DNA of 64,000 nucleotides from Clytia hemisphaerica (Eukaryota; Cnidaria; Hydrozoa; Leptothecata; Clytiidae). Below the pieces are notes generated by a model. The model was not told where the DNA came from. It did no database searches and worked only from the letters and a program-made list of their open reading frames with translations. Positions 35,021 through 48,800 of this stretch are shown here, one piece after another (position 1 is the stretch's first letter; the number at the start of each line of letters is the position of its first letter). The position numbers were made by a program, and so were the translations under genes. Location of the stretch: assembly GCA_902728285.1 (NCBI GenBank), contig CACVBU010000824.1, positions 699,307-763,306 on the forward strand, in the 5' to 3' direction.

Positions 35021-35941
35021 ATGGGTACTTTAAAGGAAAAGGAGTGTCTCCAACGATCAAGAGCTGCATGTTTAGAAAATATTCGAAATCTAAATGTATG
35101 GGGCAGTGGATTACATGACATTTCTATTGTGCAGCAGCTGGTTAACTTGGAAGTATTAAATTTAAGTGTCAACAATGTTTACACACTTCAAAATTTATCT
35201 CATTGTCCAAGAATCAAGGAAATTTATTTGCGAAAAAATAAAATAAGTGATTTAAAGGAGATCAAATTTCTTAGAAATTTGCCAAATCTGCAAGTGTTAT
35301 GGATTGCTGATAACCCTTGCAGCGAGACAAATGAAACCTATAGATACACTGTTTTAAAAAATTTACCAAATCTCATAAAACTCGATAGTTCTGTTGTAAC
35401 CAAGGAAGATCGAGAACTTGCACAAGAAAGAGGCATACTTTATGAAAATGATATTGAGTTACCTTGTTTTGATGGACTAGAACTTGATAAAACACTAACC
35501 ACTGAAGCACTTCGCTCATTTTTCAAGAATCAGAAGTCGGTGAATGAAGATATTCCTAACGAAGAATATGAAAAAGTTGAAGTTGCTGAAATTACACTAC
35601 CCCCTGATGAGGAGCTGCCCAAAGATAATAATCCTTCTGAAAACAACAATAATATTGAAAACATTTCAGGATCACCTCTTGTTGAAGACAGCTTGAAGGA
35701 GGTCTTACCGGCTCAAGAAGAAAAAGATCTTCAGAATACTTCAACCATTGAAAATGAAGCCTCCTCTACCACTGAATCGTCTCTTCCAAGAAGCTTGTCT
35801 CATAAATCGAATACATTGGCAGCAGTGTTATTGCTTATTGATGACTTGAATGAAGATGAACTGGAAGAAGTACAATCTGTAACCAAACAAATGCTTGACG
35901 CAAAATCATCTAAAGTTACAGAGTCAATTTTGGTAGATTAA
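35021..35941 (+). CDS. CFAP410: Cilia- and flagella-associated protein 410 (C21orf2), intronless coding region
   Basis: The ATG at 35021 opens 306 codons without an intron. Residues about 20-125 form leucine-rich repeats with the family's signatures: LNVWGSGLHDIS, LEVLNLSVNNVYTL, IYLRKNKISDL, VLWIADNPC, and YRYTVLKNLPNLIKLD in the LRR cap. A variable acidic middle follows, then a conserved C-terminal helix (NTLAAVLLLIDDLNEDELEE), which the family also has. CFAP410 acts at the basal body and cilium base with NEK1-type partners and is needed for ciliogenesis. It lies 0.94 kb upstream of MKS1 on the same strand. The start was chosen as the only ATG before the conserved LRR; one extra upstream in-frame GTG is ignored. 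An acceptor-like TATAG at 34996 suggests a leader intron. Confidence 0.9.
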   Translation: MGTLKEKECLQRSRAACLENIRNLNVWGSGLHDISIVQQLVNLEVLNLSVNNVYTLQNLSHCPRIKEIYLRKNKISDLKEIKFLRNLPNLQVLWIADNPCSETNETYRYTVLKNLPNLIKLDSSVVTKEDRELAQERGILYENDIELPCFDGLELDKTLTTEALRSFFKNQKSVNEDIPNEEYEKVEVAEITLPPDEELPKDNNPSENNNNIENISGSPLVEDSLKEVLPAQEEKDLQNTSTIENEASSTTESSLPRSLSHKSNTLAAVLLLIDDLNEDELEEVQSVTKQMLDAKSSKVTESILVD

Positions 35942-36879
35942 TAATATATCACACAAGCAGACACAAGTATAACTGTTGATTAAAATGAACTTGACAAAAA
36001 TCAACCCACATTCTTCATATCATGGCTGGTTTCAATTAGAGGGGGTATTCACCACAAAATTTTCGGTTCATGTTCATAATTCTGCTGGTCTAGCTGCATT
36101 TGTGTAATAAGGTTTATCCTACTAGTGTTTTTCTAAAGTCTGTCTCAAAATAATATACAGCTGAGACAAAAATGGCTGTAACTTTTGATAGAATTTGAAT
36201 CAAGTTGCGATTTTGTGCTCGTTAAAAAGATATTTGTGAGGGGAATATTATCAAGTAAAAAATTTGGAAGAAAAAAGAAAAAGAAAATGAAAAATGAAGA
36301 AGAAAAAAATCAACTTCTTGTAGAAATGTGGTATAATTACCATTTTCACAGGAGCAGCATTTTGTTTTGAAAAGATCTTTAATACCCTTTCTGCAGCTAT
36401 TAAAACCTATAACTACCATATCTCATTCTATCATCAAATATATATATAATATATATTATTCATTTAGATCAGTGTAAACTTTATACCCTAAAATAATTTT
36501 TTTATATAAGTTGTTTTTAAAACCTTGATTATAATGTTAAAATTGTATGTAAATATTTCGATTAATAAATTAAAAATTTATTTTTATTTGATTTTGACCC
36601 TTCAAATATAAGGCTTTGTCCCTGTTTCATAGATTCAAAGTTAAATGTTAAAAATGGAAACACAAGCATGAATTATTTTCCAAAATTTATAGCTATCTCC
36701 TCCTCTATTACATTTATTAGCTTTATGATGGTTTTTAAAAATAATTCCCTAATTGGTCAAATTTAAAAATTCATTTTCAAATTTCAATATTTATTAGATT
36801 ATAATAAAAAAATAGCTGTCAATGAAAAATATAATACAAGATAATTGTACAAAAGATTGAACTTTAATCATCAAAGCTG
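35942..36879. other. Spacer between CFAP410 and MKS1
   Basis: A+T-rich, with AATAAA-like signals near 36563 suitable for the CFAP410 3' end. No gene is seen. It must contain the MKS1 promoter. Confidence 0.5.
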
Positions 36880-39800
36880 ATGGAGAACAATTCGATTGGT
36901 CAATATAGATCACATGATCCACCAAAGAACTTTGCAGTCAGGTACGATTACCATATGAAATTCCTCCTTATTCGCATTCCACCTCTTTACATTCTCTTTG
37001 ATAATTTTGATTTTAATCACTTTTGACTATCTCAAAACCCTTTTATTAATCAGGGAAACTCAGATGAGTGCATTTATAAAACGAAATAAAACTGCTTCTG
37101 CTTCTACCATTTCTCATTATTATGAGAAGAGTTGCTCAACTTTTGTTATAAAACTGCTCTTTTAATTTAGAGCAGCAACGCTCAACAGATACTCTATGAG
37201 GAGAAGATAAAAACTTTCAAAGTACTATTTCTCATGTACACAAATTTACAAAATGCAACTAACACGAGAAGAAACCTATTCATATTAAATTCTTTGCTTA
37301 TGATTTTGTACAAAAACATTAAACAGCAAACTTACAAAATGCAACTAATATAAGAAAACTCCTATTCATTTTCAATTCTTTGCTTATGATTTTGTAGGGT
37401 TACTTTTTGGAAGGTGAAACCAGGGAGTGTAATTCCAACGAATCGATATCAACAAAACATCGAGCTTGCAGAAGAAGCACATGAATTGGTTGACCAATAT
37501 AATAAGGTTTGTTGTCGTTGCAATCTCAAAAAATTAGACAATTTGATACTTTTGTCACAAGTTTTGAAAAGAAAGAAAAGGTATTATCGCATTGATAATT
37601 TCACATGACACTTCTACTGCAAAAACTTTGGAAAATATGATACATGGAAAAATCAAAATATAGTAACCACATCCTTTTTTATCGTTCAGCATATCAGAGT
37701 ATCCATGTAATAATTTTAGGTACTAGATATCATTACCCCCTGATAAATCTGGATAAATTGGGGCTCTTAGACCCCTTCCATGTGGACTGTGGTGAAAATA
37801 TTATGATGATAATCGAAATACCATTTTATGATTTCCAGGTTCGTTGTTGTGTCCTCAAAGAATTAGGCAATTGATGCTTTTATGTTTGAGTTTTAAGTTT
37901 GAAAAAAAAAGAAAAGGTATTTTCGAATTGATACTTTCCACATCTTTGATGGCTGTTCTATTACCAAATACTCCAGATAATACAGGATAATATGATTTAT
38001 TCTGGCTGTTATGTAAAGTATGCTTTTTGAATGCAACAAACCGCTATAAGTTTCATTTTCAAGATATTGTGGGGTCGAATGACATGACATAAAAGCTTTC
38101 TATCTTTCTTTCTGTATCTGTCAGAGCATCAAAGCAATAATTTTAAATACTTGTTATCTTATTGGCCAAAACTTAGACCGGTCTTAATTTTAGTTGGCCC
38201 AAATTTTAGTCGGCCCTAATTTTAGTCACCAAGTCAAAATTTAGTCACTTAGGGCCGACTAAGTTTTGGCCGATAAGGTAGATAAACTTGAGCTATAAGA
38301 CCCCTTCCCATGTTGTGATGAAAAGATTGAGTAAATAATCTAAATACCATTTTGTGATTTCCAAAGGAGGAGGAGAAAGAAGAGATTATGATCCACTGGC
38401 AAGAGAAATTGTTCAGCTCCAGAGAATTCGATCATTACAATGATCCGTTGAATTGTATCAGTGCTCTGGAGAAGAAATATCATGACGATATCCAATACAT
38501 TAAAAGGTTTATTAGAGACAAGTAGTAAATCAATGACTATGAATGAATTTAAAGTCATTAAAAGAAACAATTAAAAAGGAAAAACATTCGAATGTTCGAT
38601 TTGTGTGAACGTTTTATGTGAATTTCTCTACAATATACCGGGTGGGCCACAAAAAAGTTTCTCTCTTTTAAACTAATTTTCTCGAAATCTAAAAGTTTTA
38701 AAAGAACCGTTCCTATTTCATTAGAAAGAAGAAAAATAAACTTAAATTTTGATGGGTCATTTATTGAATTCGATTCATTAGATCAAAAGTTATGCTCAAT
38801 TGAATAAAAAAAGTTACTTTCGGAAAATGCTCAAAAACGTTAAAAATCGACTTATCAAATTAAACAGAAGCATAATTATATGATATATCAGTATTTTCGT
38901 TTCAGTCATTAAAATGATAATTAGCTGTCAAAAATGCCTTTTTGTTATTTAAAAGAAGGTTGAATTTCAATGAAAGGAAAGAAATTCGTCGAAAAAGGCC
39001 AAATAATCTGGTAAAATTCATAAAAATACATTAAATATGGGTTTCGAGGTAGATCCAGCCTTACATAGACTTTATCCAGTCTAGAACCAAAAATCTGAGG
39101 AAAGCTAAATTAAATTGATTTTGATGAAGATTTTAAATCCTTTCGACCCTTCAGTTTCAAAATTTATGTGTTTTTTACTGAAAAATGCTCTTAATCATGT
39201 AAAGTCTATTGCGATTGCTAGTTTTTTAATAAAAATTTTGATAGGTCGATTTTTAACGTTTTCGGGCACTTTCTGAAAGTAACTTTTTTATTCAATTGAG
39301 CATAACTTTTGATCTAATAAACCGAATTTATCAAATGACCCATCAAAATTTAAGTTTATCTTTTTTCTTTCCAATGGAATAAGAATCATTCTTGTAAAAT
39401 TTTTCGATTTCGAGAAAATCAGTTTCAAAGAGAGAAACTTTTTTGTGGCGCACCCGGTAGAAAACTTGAAATTTTTGTTTTTGTCTTTGGGTATATAATA
39501 AAACATTTACGGTTTACGTTGATTATTGGATCTATTATAACCCTCGATGATGAATATTACATCACCTGGGGTTAATAAATCTTAATAACCAACTTTTACC
39601 TATTTAATATCTGCTTAATATTCTCTATCCTTTCATTCATCATATACTGCTTAAGGTTTAATTAAATTGATTGGAATCTTTTATAAATGGATTGGTTTTC
39701 ATGTTCCTTGTTTTTAATATTGAATGAAAATATTTCAAGTATTTTAGAATTTTGTAAGTTTTCATACACCGGCTTCTCACAGACCCGGTGGTAGGATTTT

Positions 39801-42800
39801 TAGCCAGTGAGGGTAAAAATAATTGACAAAAACTCGATGGGGAGATTGATATTACTATGTTTTTATGGTCGGGAATTTGAATTCCAGTGTTTAGCCAACA
39901 AATTCAGTATGGATGAAAAAAAGAGCACATATTTTTGAGCGAGAATATGTTTATTTGATTATTTTCGAGAGAGACAAAAATAGGAGTATGATTTTTCACT
40001 AGGGACGATATTTTTGCCAATTATTTTAGTGAGACGGGATCCGACCAGGTCTGTGTGAAAGGGTGTTTTCATTTCAAGCATACTTTGTCTCTACTACTAC
40101 TTACTAGATTGTATTATTCTATTGGTCATTTTTCTCCATAGTTCACAAGGGGATCGTCCAAACCAACGAATCTTCACCTACATTGATTCAGATACGGCAG
40201 CCATGTTGCACGAATTCAGTCAAGTCACCTTATCAGAAAGTGAACATCAGAACGTCTTGATGGATAAAATGTCACAAAACAGATACACAGGTTCCTTCAA
40301 ACCTCAAGCAAAGCTAAATCAAGCAGGTATGATTATGTATCTTCAATACCCTGCAATTGTGGTACATTTTTAATAATATCACTTCATGGATTTGATTTTA
40401 CAACAAGCTTTCATTTTAAGTACGGTTATTGTTTTTGATTCCATTTACACCTTTTTAGACTTTCTAAATCATCATTTCAGGCTTATATCTAGTCACGATT
40501 TGGTTATTGCTTACTTACTGCACGATTTGACGCCCGTTGTTCCCAGCAGCTGAGGTTGACGCCTTCCTACGATGCTCGTACGCAAGGCTGACCTATCATG
40601 ATCAGTCATGTCGACAGTTTTATTAATTAATTTGAGGTCGTCTTATGTCTTTAGACGCAATATAGAATCCACAGAAAGTCTTCAAGAGAAAAAAAAACAA
40701 TGACTGCTCAAAATGATGTAATGAACCATTATCTAGACTATGCTCGCTTAATTTAATGGTACAAATTTTGTGCCCAATTTTGAATAAATTTTACCCAATT
40801 ACTCAAACTCTATTTCCCTTTATTTAATTCATAACAGGTCTACGTAGAAGGAACATCGTCACCAATGATCCAACACAAGCTATGAAGTCCAACAGAATCA
40901 TCTCAACACCGGTCAAAGTAATGAAGTTTATGGTGGATGTGGGTTCAACCAACTCCAATGGTGTCAGAATCGAAGATGAACGAGTCATTTGTACTGTCAA
41001 AGTGAGTAAACAATCTTTTGAATATCTTATTCATATAGGGAAAAACTCTTGACAAAGAGGCATTTAGCATCGATATATTGTTAGGACGTCTGGTGCCTTG
41101 AGTGTAATCTAAACATTCGAATAGCTCTTTTTTATTGACGTTTCTTTTAAATCACTTCAATACAAATCCTTGTCTTGTCTCGCATTTTACACCATTTTGA
41201 TACCATCGTCCAAAAGAATTTTCCTTGTATTTTCGGTACCACTGACCGCTTTGCTAGGGGTAGATAGCACATAATATCCTATATAAAACATTACAGGCTT
41301 TTTATTAGAATATCTTCTATAAGAATATCAGGGTGAAACTCGGCCAAATCGTAAAAATACCCTCTACGGCAAGTTTCACAGATTTTGATAAGAATAGAGT
41401 CACCATCAATTGTGGCAATTTCTTAAGCATACTTGACCCTCATCCAAAGTACAATATTGCTATAAAAATGCGTGTAGTGTTTCATATAAGATATCTGTGG
41501 TTGATAGGCGTATAAGAATTTCAATCCTGTGATTTTTAAAACATCCGAAAGATGAGAACCTTCTTAATCAGATTTTTCTTCTTTTAGATACACTTGTGTT
41601 ATTGATACATCGTCTAAAAGAATTTTCCTTGCATTTTTGTTCCCACTGACCGCACTGCTATGGGTTGATAGGCGTTTAAGAATTTCAATCCCGTTGTGAT
41701 TTTTAAGACATGTGAAAGACGTGAACCTTGTTAATCAGATTTTCTTCTTTTAGATCAATGCCAACGGCTTAATAGTCATTCAACCTGATATTGAAATGGA
41801 TGAGATTTATACCCTGGAAACCTATCACGAGACACGAAGCGTGTACCGCTACCAAATCGAACACGCGTCGGACGAAATGTCGAAAGATGAAAAGCAACAA
41901 GAATCTAAGCTATTCAGTGAACTCTATAACAGGCATGCGCAATTAATGGCTTCGCAAATTGGGACAGATATGGCATTATTACCGAAAAGGAACGACCTCT
42001 TTGTTTACAATTTTTGTGAGATAGTATTAGGGAGAGATTTTGAATACGACAGCTTGTATGTTGTATATACACTTGATTTACCGGACGGCTGGTATACTAA
42101 CGATTATGAAAGTTTGACTGGTGTCACTCATCGATGCTCTATGAACAAGGTAAACTCATCGAGAGATCGCAGATTTTAAATTACAGTTTAATCTCTATAA
42201 CTCGAACCTGCACGGGGAACACAAATTTGGAGTTTTGGAGTATGGTTTATAAGGCACTTTTAACTGAAAGGGCAATAAAACTTGTTCGAGTTAAGGATAC
42301 ATTCGAGTTGTAGAGGTTCGAGTTAAAGAGAGACTTTACTGTAATATATTTCTATAAAAGTCAAACTCTGTACAATATTTTAACGGCGTGAGCTTTAGAA
42401 GATCATCTTCAGATTTGGCTGATTTTCTTTACGGACACAAAGTAATGAAACAGAGTGAATAATGAGAGCTATAAGGATTTTTTTGGAACTGCGATATTAT
42501 GACTATCTGAATATTTCATTTTATGGCCCATGAAACACTATGTCAATACACGTTATTGAAGTTATTAAAGCTTTTTCATTATTATTTTTTAAGTCTTCCC
42601 TAACATATGCAATTGCGATAAAAAAAGTGCCAAATTCTTCAAATTCAAACTTCCAAATTTCCATATAGTTTTCTCTTCACAAAAATCAGTTAAGGTGAGT
42701 TTTGGGTAACTCCATTTGTATTGCTTGTTCTTTACTGAAGTATAAATGGGTGAAAAAGAAATCGAGTAAATATCAATGATTAATTTTACTTACAGAACAA

Positions 42801-45800
42801 AATGGCGAATTTTAGTTACCCATTTCAATTCCAACTTCAATACACATGGCCAGAAGAAAATCCATGTGAATTCATCAAATGGCCGACCCTCTTCTTCGAA
42901 GTTTACTCTCTGGACTCATGGCAACGCCATCGCATCGAAGGTTATGGTTATTGCCAATTGCCAGATATCGCTGGATCAACATGTTTCGAATTGGATCTGT
43001 GGAGACCGAAGGGTGATTCAAGAAACGATGAGATTCGTAGATTCTTTATAGGAGGTAGGCTTTTTTATTTTGGTTATGGTAAATTATTTAGATAGAGTCG
43101 ATATTTTACGGCGTGAATAGCTAGTAATATAGGACTTTTAGACAGTCTTTCGATTGTTTTCACGGGGTTCACGGCCAGCCAACTCGGCTATCTATGAACG
43201 GAACATTGGAGTTAGGATTCGAACTGTGAACCCCTGGGTTGAAACGATGATCGCTCCTTAAATCGATACGATTTACACTCCCTATCTCGATTTCGAGAGA
43301 GCCCCTGGTTCGGGGGAAGTTCCTGAAAGTCAAGCCGAAAGTCATTCCACGGTTTTGAACTTTCCCTATCTCGAAATAGACATATATGGTCCCTAAAATG
43401 ACTTTACAAGCTAACTTATTTTTCCGGTCTCGAACTTCCTGAATGAAGTCAATTATGATTTTTTTGTCTTTTATGTGGTTCGCTTAAGGACGAAACATTG
43501 AAAACCTACTGAAATTTGGTCAAGGGCTACTTAGACTACACAATATATTGATGAACAATATTGGGCAATATAGTAATGCACCAAGTAAACAACATGTGCT
43601 CTATTATAAAAAAGGAATTTTCTTTCTTTAAAAACCCCCCTATATTGTTGGAATATTGCAAATCGAGCTGACAATATATTGGGGATACCTTATCAATATA
43701 TTGCTGGCACTCAGCAATATATCGTCAATATATTGCCAATATATTGCCTAACATTATATTGCGTAGTGTTAGTGTATGTAGCCCTTAAGATACTCTAATT
43801 CATCTTACTCGTAGTTTCTAGAGGGGTCAAGACCCCCCTTAGGTAAGAGGACCTCCCCTTAAGTGCTAACCCCCCTTAGGAAATTCATCTAAAATTTCAC
43901 ACCCCCCTTTAGAAAATCAGTATAAATGAAACGATTGTACAAGAGTCATAATTCAAGGAAGATCCCCCCCCTTATCTAAGAAGACCCCCCTTAGGTAAGA
44001 AGACCCCCCTTAACTGGCAACCCCCCTTAGGAAAGTCAAACTTTTAACACCCCCTTGCTTTTGGTAGAAACTATGTTACTATTATTTGTTTACCATGTTT
44101 CTACAGGGACACCGGAACTAGAAGACACATCGTACATCAAAGACTTACATGGTACGGATGAGAAAGTCAGCAAGTTCTTCTTCAAGACTGTTTCCACTGG
44201 AACTCTGGTCCTCAGAATAAACACAGCTCTACAATCAAAGTAAGTTAATGGGCTTTTTCAAGACAGTTTCCACTGGAACTCTGGTCCTCAGAATGAACAC
44301 AGCTCTACAATCAAAGTAAGTTAATGGGCTTTTTCAAGACAGTTTCCACTGGAACTCTGGTCCTCAGAATGAACACAGCTCTACAATCAAAGTAAGTTAA
44401 TGGGCTTTTTCAAGACAGTTTCCACTGGAACTCTGGTCCTCAGAATGAACACAGCTCTACAATCAAAGTAAGTTAATGGGCTTTTTCAGAAAAACAATTT
44501 ACCCTCACTGTTGAGGATATTGATTTTTCGAAGTATCGAACCCCCTGGATATCCTACTTTATTAGTAAAGACCCTCTGGATATCCACTCTTAAAAATATG
44601 CTCAACCCCCTGGATATAAAAATGCTTACCCCTGGATATCGTAATTTTTACTTGAAAAGAAACTTTACCCCCTGGATATCCGCTCCCTTGTAGATATTTA
44701 ACCCCCCTGGATATCCGATATCCTCGACAGGGGGGGGGGCACGGACTATTTCTGGTAAAGCCCAATTATATCATGTTACTATACAAAAATAATTTCATAC
44801 AAGTCTTCAACTGTTCTTAACTTTTTTGAGTTCTTAAAATGTTCTTACTTTTGAAATTTTGTTAGTAATTGTGCGATTTTCTTAGAAATTAGATGTCCGT
44901 GAAGCCTTTTAAAATGTTCTTTACTTGATCTTAATATCTTGGTCATTGAAACCATTGAGCCTCGAAGGGGCTGGAGAGGAATCTATAACGTTTCTAACAA
45001 AAGAGTAAAAGAAGCCTTAACCCTTTAAGACTTTGCGTCCCCGATGAGTGTCCCCAGGGCAAAAAAGCAAAAAAAGTTGATGTCGTCCAATTCTAATGAA
45101 ATTACGAATATAACACAATCAAATGGTGTAGAATTGAATGGCAATATTGTTTTTTGTGTATTTGGGTCTTTTAAAGGGTAAAATTGGGGGTTTTGGGCCC
45201 AATTCTGGGCTTTTTGGGCAAAAAATGACCCAAAAATGAAGTTTCTCCAATTTCGATGAAACTTTCCAGTTGTATCCAATTTTACATGTAGAACACGAAT
45301 ATGAAACTTAAAATTCTTCAAAAGTCCTGAAATACCCTCAAAAAATAAATCTAGCCCTTTCTTTGATTTTAAGCGGCACATTTTTTCAAAATCCGGCGAT
45401 GGATTTTACTTTCAATCTGGAGTTTTGTGAAAACCATGCGGGTCACATGTTTTAAATGGGTGGCTTCGTTCCTTATCCAAGAGTTTCAAATCTAGCCCTC
45501 TTGAAATAATTATCGAAGCCTTATGTTTTTTACATATGTTTTTCTTACAAAAGAAACGTGTAGAATTGGGGAAAATTCTAGTCGGGAAGTTTCTTTTCTC
45601 GAGTTAGAAAAGTGATAGCTGGGGACTAAAATTAAATTAAAACTAAATTACCGGCTATTGAAAGAGAAGAACATTAATCAAGAGTACGCTTTTGAAAGTT
45701 ACAGTAATATTGAATGTAAATATGTAACACGTATAATCAAATATACTACATACATTACGTTTACAACATAATTATACTCATTTCACGAGAGGAAATCGGT

Positions 45801-48800
45801 TTTTGGTTACCGTTAAAAGAGTCTTTCGAGGTGTGGCAAAATGGTTACCGCTCACACCTACCAGTTACATATTTTCCAAGGAACATTGGGCTTTTCCAGA
45901 AAGAAACCATATACCCCCTGTTGAGAACATCAATTTCCGTTCCAAGGGGGTAAGGTTTGGTATGTAGCGGAATTCAATAGGGATATGCAAAAATCTGTCA
46001 AAATAACAGCAATTCAATGAGAGGTAACTTTTTCAATCCTACTAAAAACTCAGAATTCCAGAAGGTTCAAACGTAAAAATTTCCTATAATTCCAAGAGGG
46101 TTACATTATTTCCAGCTACAAAAGTTTGCACCTCAATAGGTGGTATACAGTTTTTTCCTGGAATTTTAAAAAGATCTTCTTTTGATTTCTTGTGATTTTC
46201 ATGACAGACTTCTGATTAAGTCGAATGTCTGACGAAAAATGTCGAATTCATCTTCGCCACTTTTCATGTTAACCTCTACTATGTTGTCTTTTCGGAGCCA
46301 TTTCTTTGAAAGGGCACAAAGAGGATAATGCGGTTGCAAATTACACGTTGGAAATGATATACAGAGCACTATTATTTTCGTCTTTTTGCGTTTTTGGAGA
46401 TGCTCAAGTTCATCTGACACGTGTTTTTCTATACCTCCATTTGTGGGAAATGTCCTGCAAACGTAGAATGGAAAGGATTGGAGCGGGATATCATCCTGGT
46501 TTGAATACAACAGTATCTGTTCAACTTTGTCGTTCGATTCTGGGAGATTGTCCAGTAGATTGGAAAGCTGGACTGGATCATTAAAAGTACCTTGCATCTC
46601 TAAGCCCGTAACATCCATGAAATCGTACGCAAAAAGACTTTGATAATTTCTATCTGTTATTCTTCTTAAAGAATTATGTGTTTTCGAATACACCCAGATT
46701 AAGGTGCATTTTTCTCTTAACAAAGCCTTGACGAGTAGGTAAAATTCCTCTTCGATATTTTCAATAATAGTTTGACCCGTGTATTCGGAGGTCATTTTTG
46801 AATCAAGTGGTGCAACAGTCATGATTATAGTGACATTTTTAATTCGAAGACAATAAGGTGATAGACTTTCTCCTTCAATACCACCAGACTGAGGATCTGA
46901 TCCATCCACCAAACATAATGTAAACATTGCTAATATCGTTAACGAAAATTCCAACTTCCCTGCCATTTTCTCTAAAAAGATAAAATTATTCGAATTAGTA
47001 AACCTCGACGAATGTGATGTTGGTGTTGGGGGCGTTAACACGTTCACTGCCGAGCTATTTCCAAAAATCGAAAAATTGACCTCTTACAATTTTGACAAAT
47101 CCTTGACTTTCAAAGGCTCCTGTGGCCTTAATAATGCTTCAAACATCATAAATTGATTGGTGTTCATTGGATGCAGAATTTTACGTAGATTTCGAAAATG
47201 CAATAAAAAAGCAGGCAAAAATATCTATATCAAAAGTTATTGGGCTTTAAAGTTACCCCGGTATTTTGACCTCCTTACTACGAGTGTAGTTGGCAGCGAA
47301 TGGGTTAACTCTCCTTTTTGAGAATCCTTGCCCATTGTGGATTCATGGTAAAATATGTCTTAAGTTTCTTGTATCCAGCCTTTCTAAACATCTTGTCAAA
47401 TTCTAATTTTTTGATCAAGTTGACGTGATACTACCTGATAGGAATTCTTTTTACTTTTGTTAAGGCCGGTCTACACTTGCACGCGCTGCGATCGCACCTT
47501 TTTGCTTGGATAAAAGATTACGTCATAAAAATGTAGCGCGTGCTCGGAAAAAAAGTTGAATACATTTCAACTTTTTTCAACCGTTACCTCAGATCGCGCC
47601 AATGGAATTGTTTCATTTTTCTTTTGACCAATAGCGTGGAAGCTTTGCTCGAAAAAGTGCGATCCCAGCGCTTTCAAGTGGAGACCGGCCTTTAGGCTGA
47701 TCGAAACTAAAACTTTTAAAAGACAACATACTCGCTCATAATCGCTTGGTAACTCTCAAGTGTTCTTATTTGAAGACAAATATTTTCCATGGATAACGAA
47801 AAAATTATAATAGGTTATAGTTGTGACTCATCATATATGTGTAAATCTATTCAATGTGAATGGTCTATGATGATTTTCCATTGACTGAATGCTGGTAGCT
47901 AGAGAAATTCTTTTCATGGTCTTTTCCTGCGTAAGCACGTTGGACTTGTGATGTTTTCCCAAAATATTTTTACTGTCACAAATATACTCTGAAAAAGGTT
48001 TCTCTGAAAAAAAAAGAGCGAACAGCAATTCTAATGGATGAAAGCAACAATAGTTTTATGTCGTGCACATTTTTCATTAGAACAAATTAGATAAGAAGAT
48101 TCGATGCCCAAATTGTTAAGATCAAGTTAAGAACTTTTTAATAAAAATACCCAATTTATTTAAGGAAATTGCACAAATATAACCACAAAATTGTGCAAAT
48201 AAAAAATGCTAGGCTTAATACTCAAAAAGTTAAGAACATCTGCAGGCTTTAAAAATTTGGATATTCTTATAATAAAGGCGTACCATAAGTTGACTCTTTC
48301 CTTCGTGAAAATCACGATTTGAACCTCAATGTGTCGATTGCTTCCCGAAAAAAGGGACTTCTGGGTAAAGTTTTTATAATAAAGGCGTACCATAAGTTGA
48401 CTCTTTCCTTCGTGAAAATCAGGATTTGAACCTCAATGTGTCGATTGCTTCCCGAAAAAGGGGCTTCTGGGGAAAGTTTAGTCTTTTATGTTAAATTTAC
48501 GAATAATGGGTCGTATGGACTCAAAATGTAAATTTTTTAATCATATTTACCCTAAAAGATGAGAAAGTACCGAATATACAAAATGCTTGAAATTATTTTT
48601 TTTCGAAGAAATCGCACTTCTCTGTCTAGACCAAATGTAAGGCGCCAGAATTATTAACTTTCCTAAAGATGAGAAACTACCGAAAACCTCCTCCCCCCCC
48701 CCCCCCGAAAGTGCAAAATGCTTAAAAAATATTTTCGAAGAAATCGCGCTGCTCTGTCTAGACCAAATGTAAGGCGCCACAATTATTATCTTCCCTAAAG

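Noticed and set aside
40500..40680. SINE-like segment with CAGCAGCTGAGGTTGACGCC
   Set aside because: Only one copy was noticed and there is no clear A/B box.
36880..44239. Ending MKS1 at exon 8 (in-frame TAA after TCAAAG)
   Set aside because: Exons at 48920, 49538 and 56065 continue in phase and supply the family's C-terminal HRARRRM block.
46966..47047. 27-codon upstream extension of the antisense intronic gene
   Set aside because: It lacks an ATG, and the ATG at 46966 is followed at once by a signal peptide and preceded by a splice acceptor.
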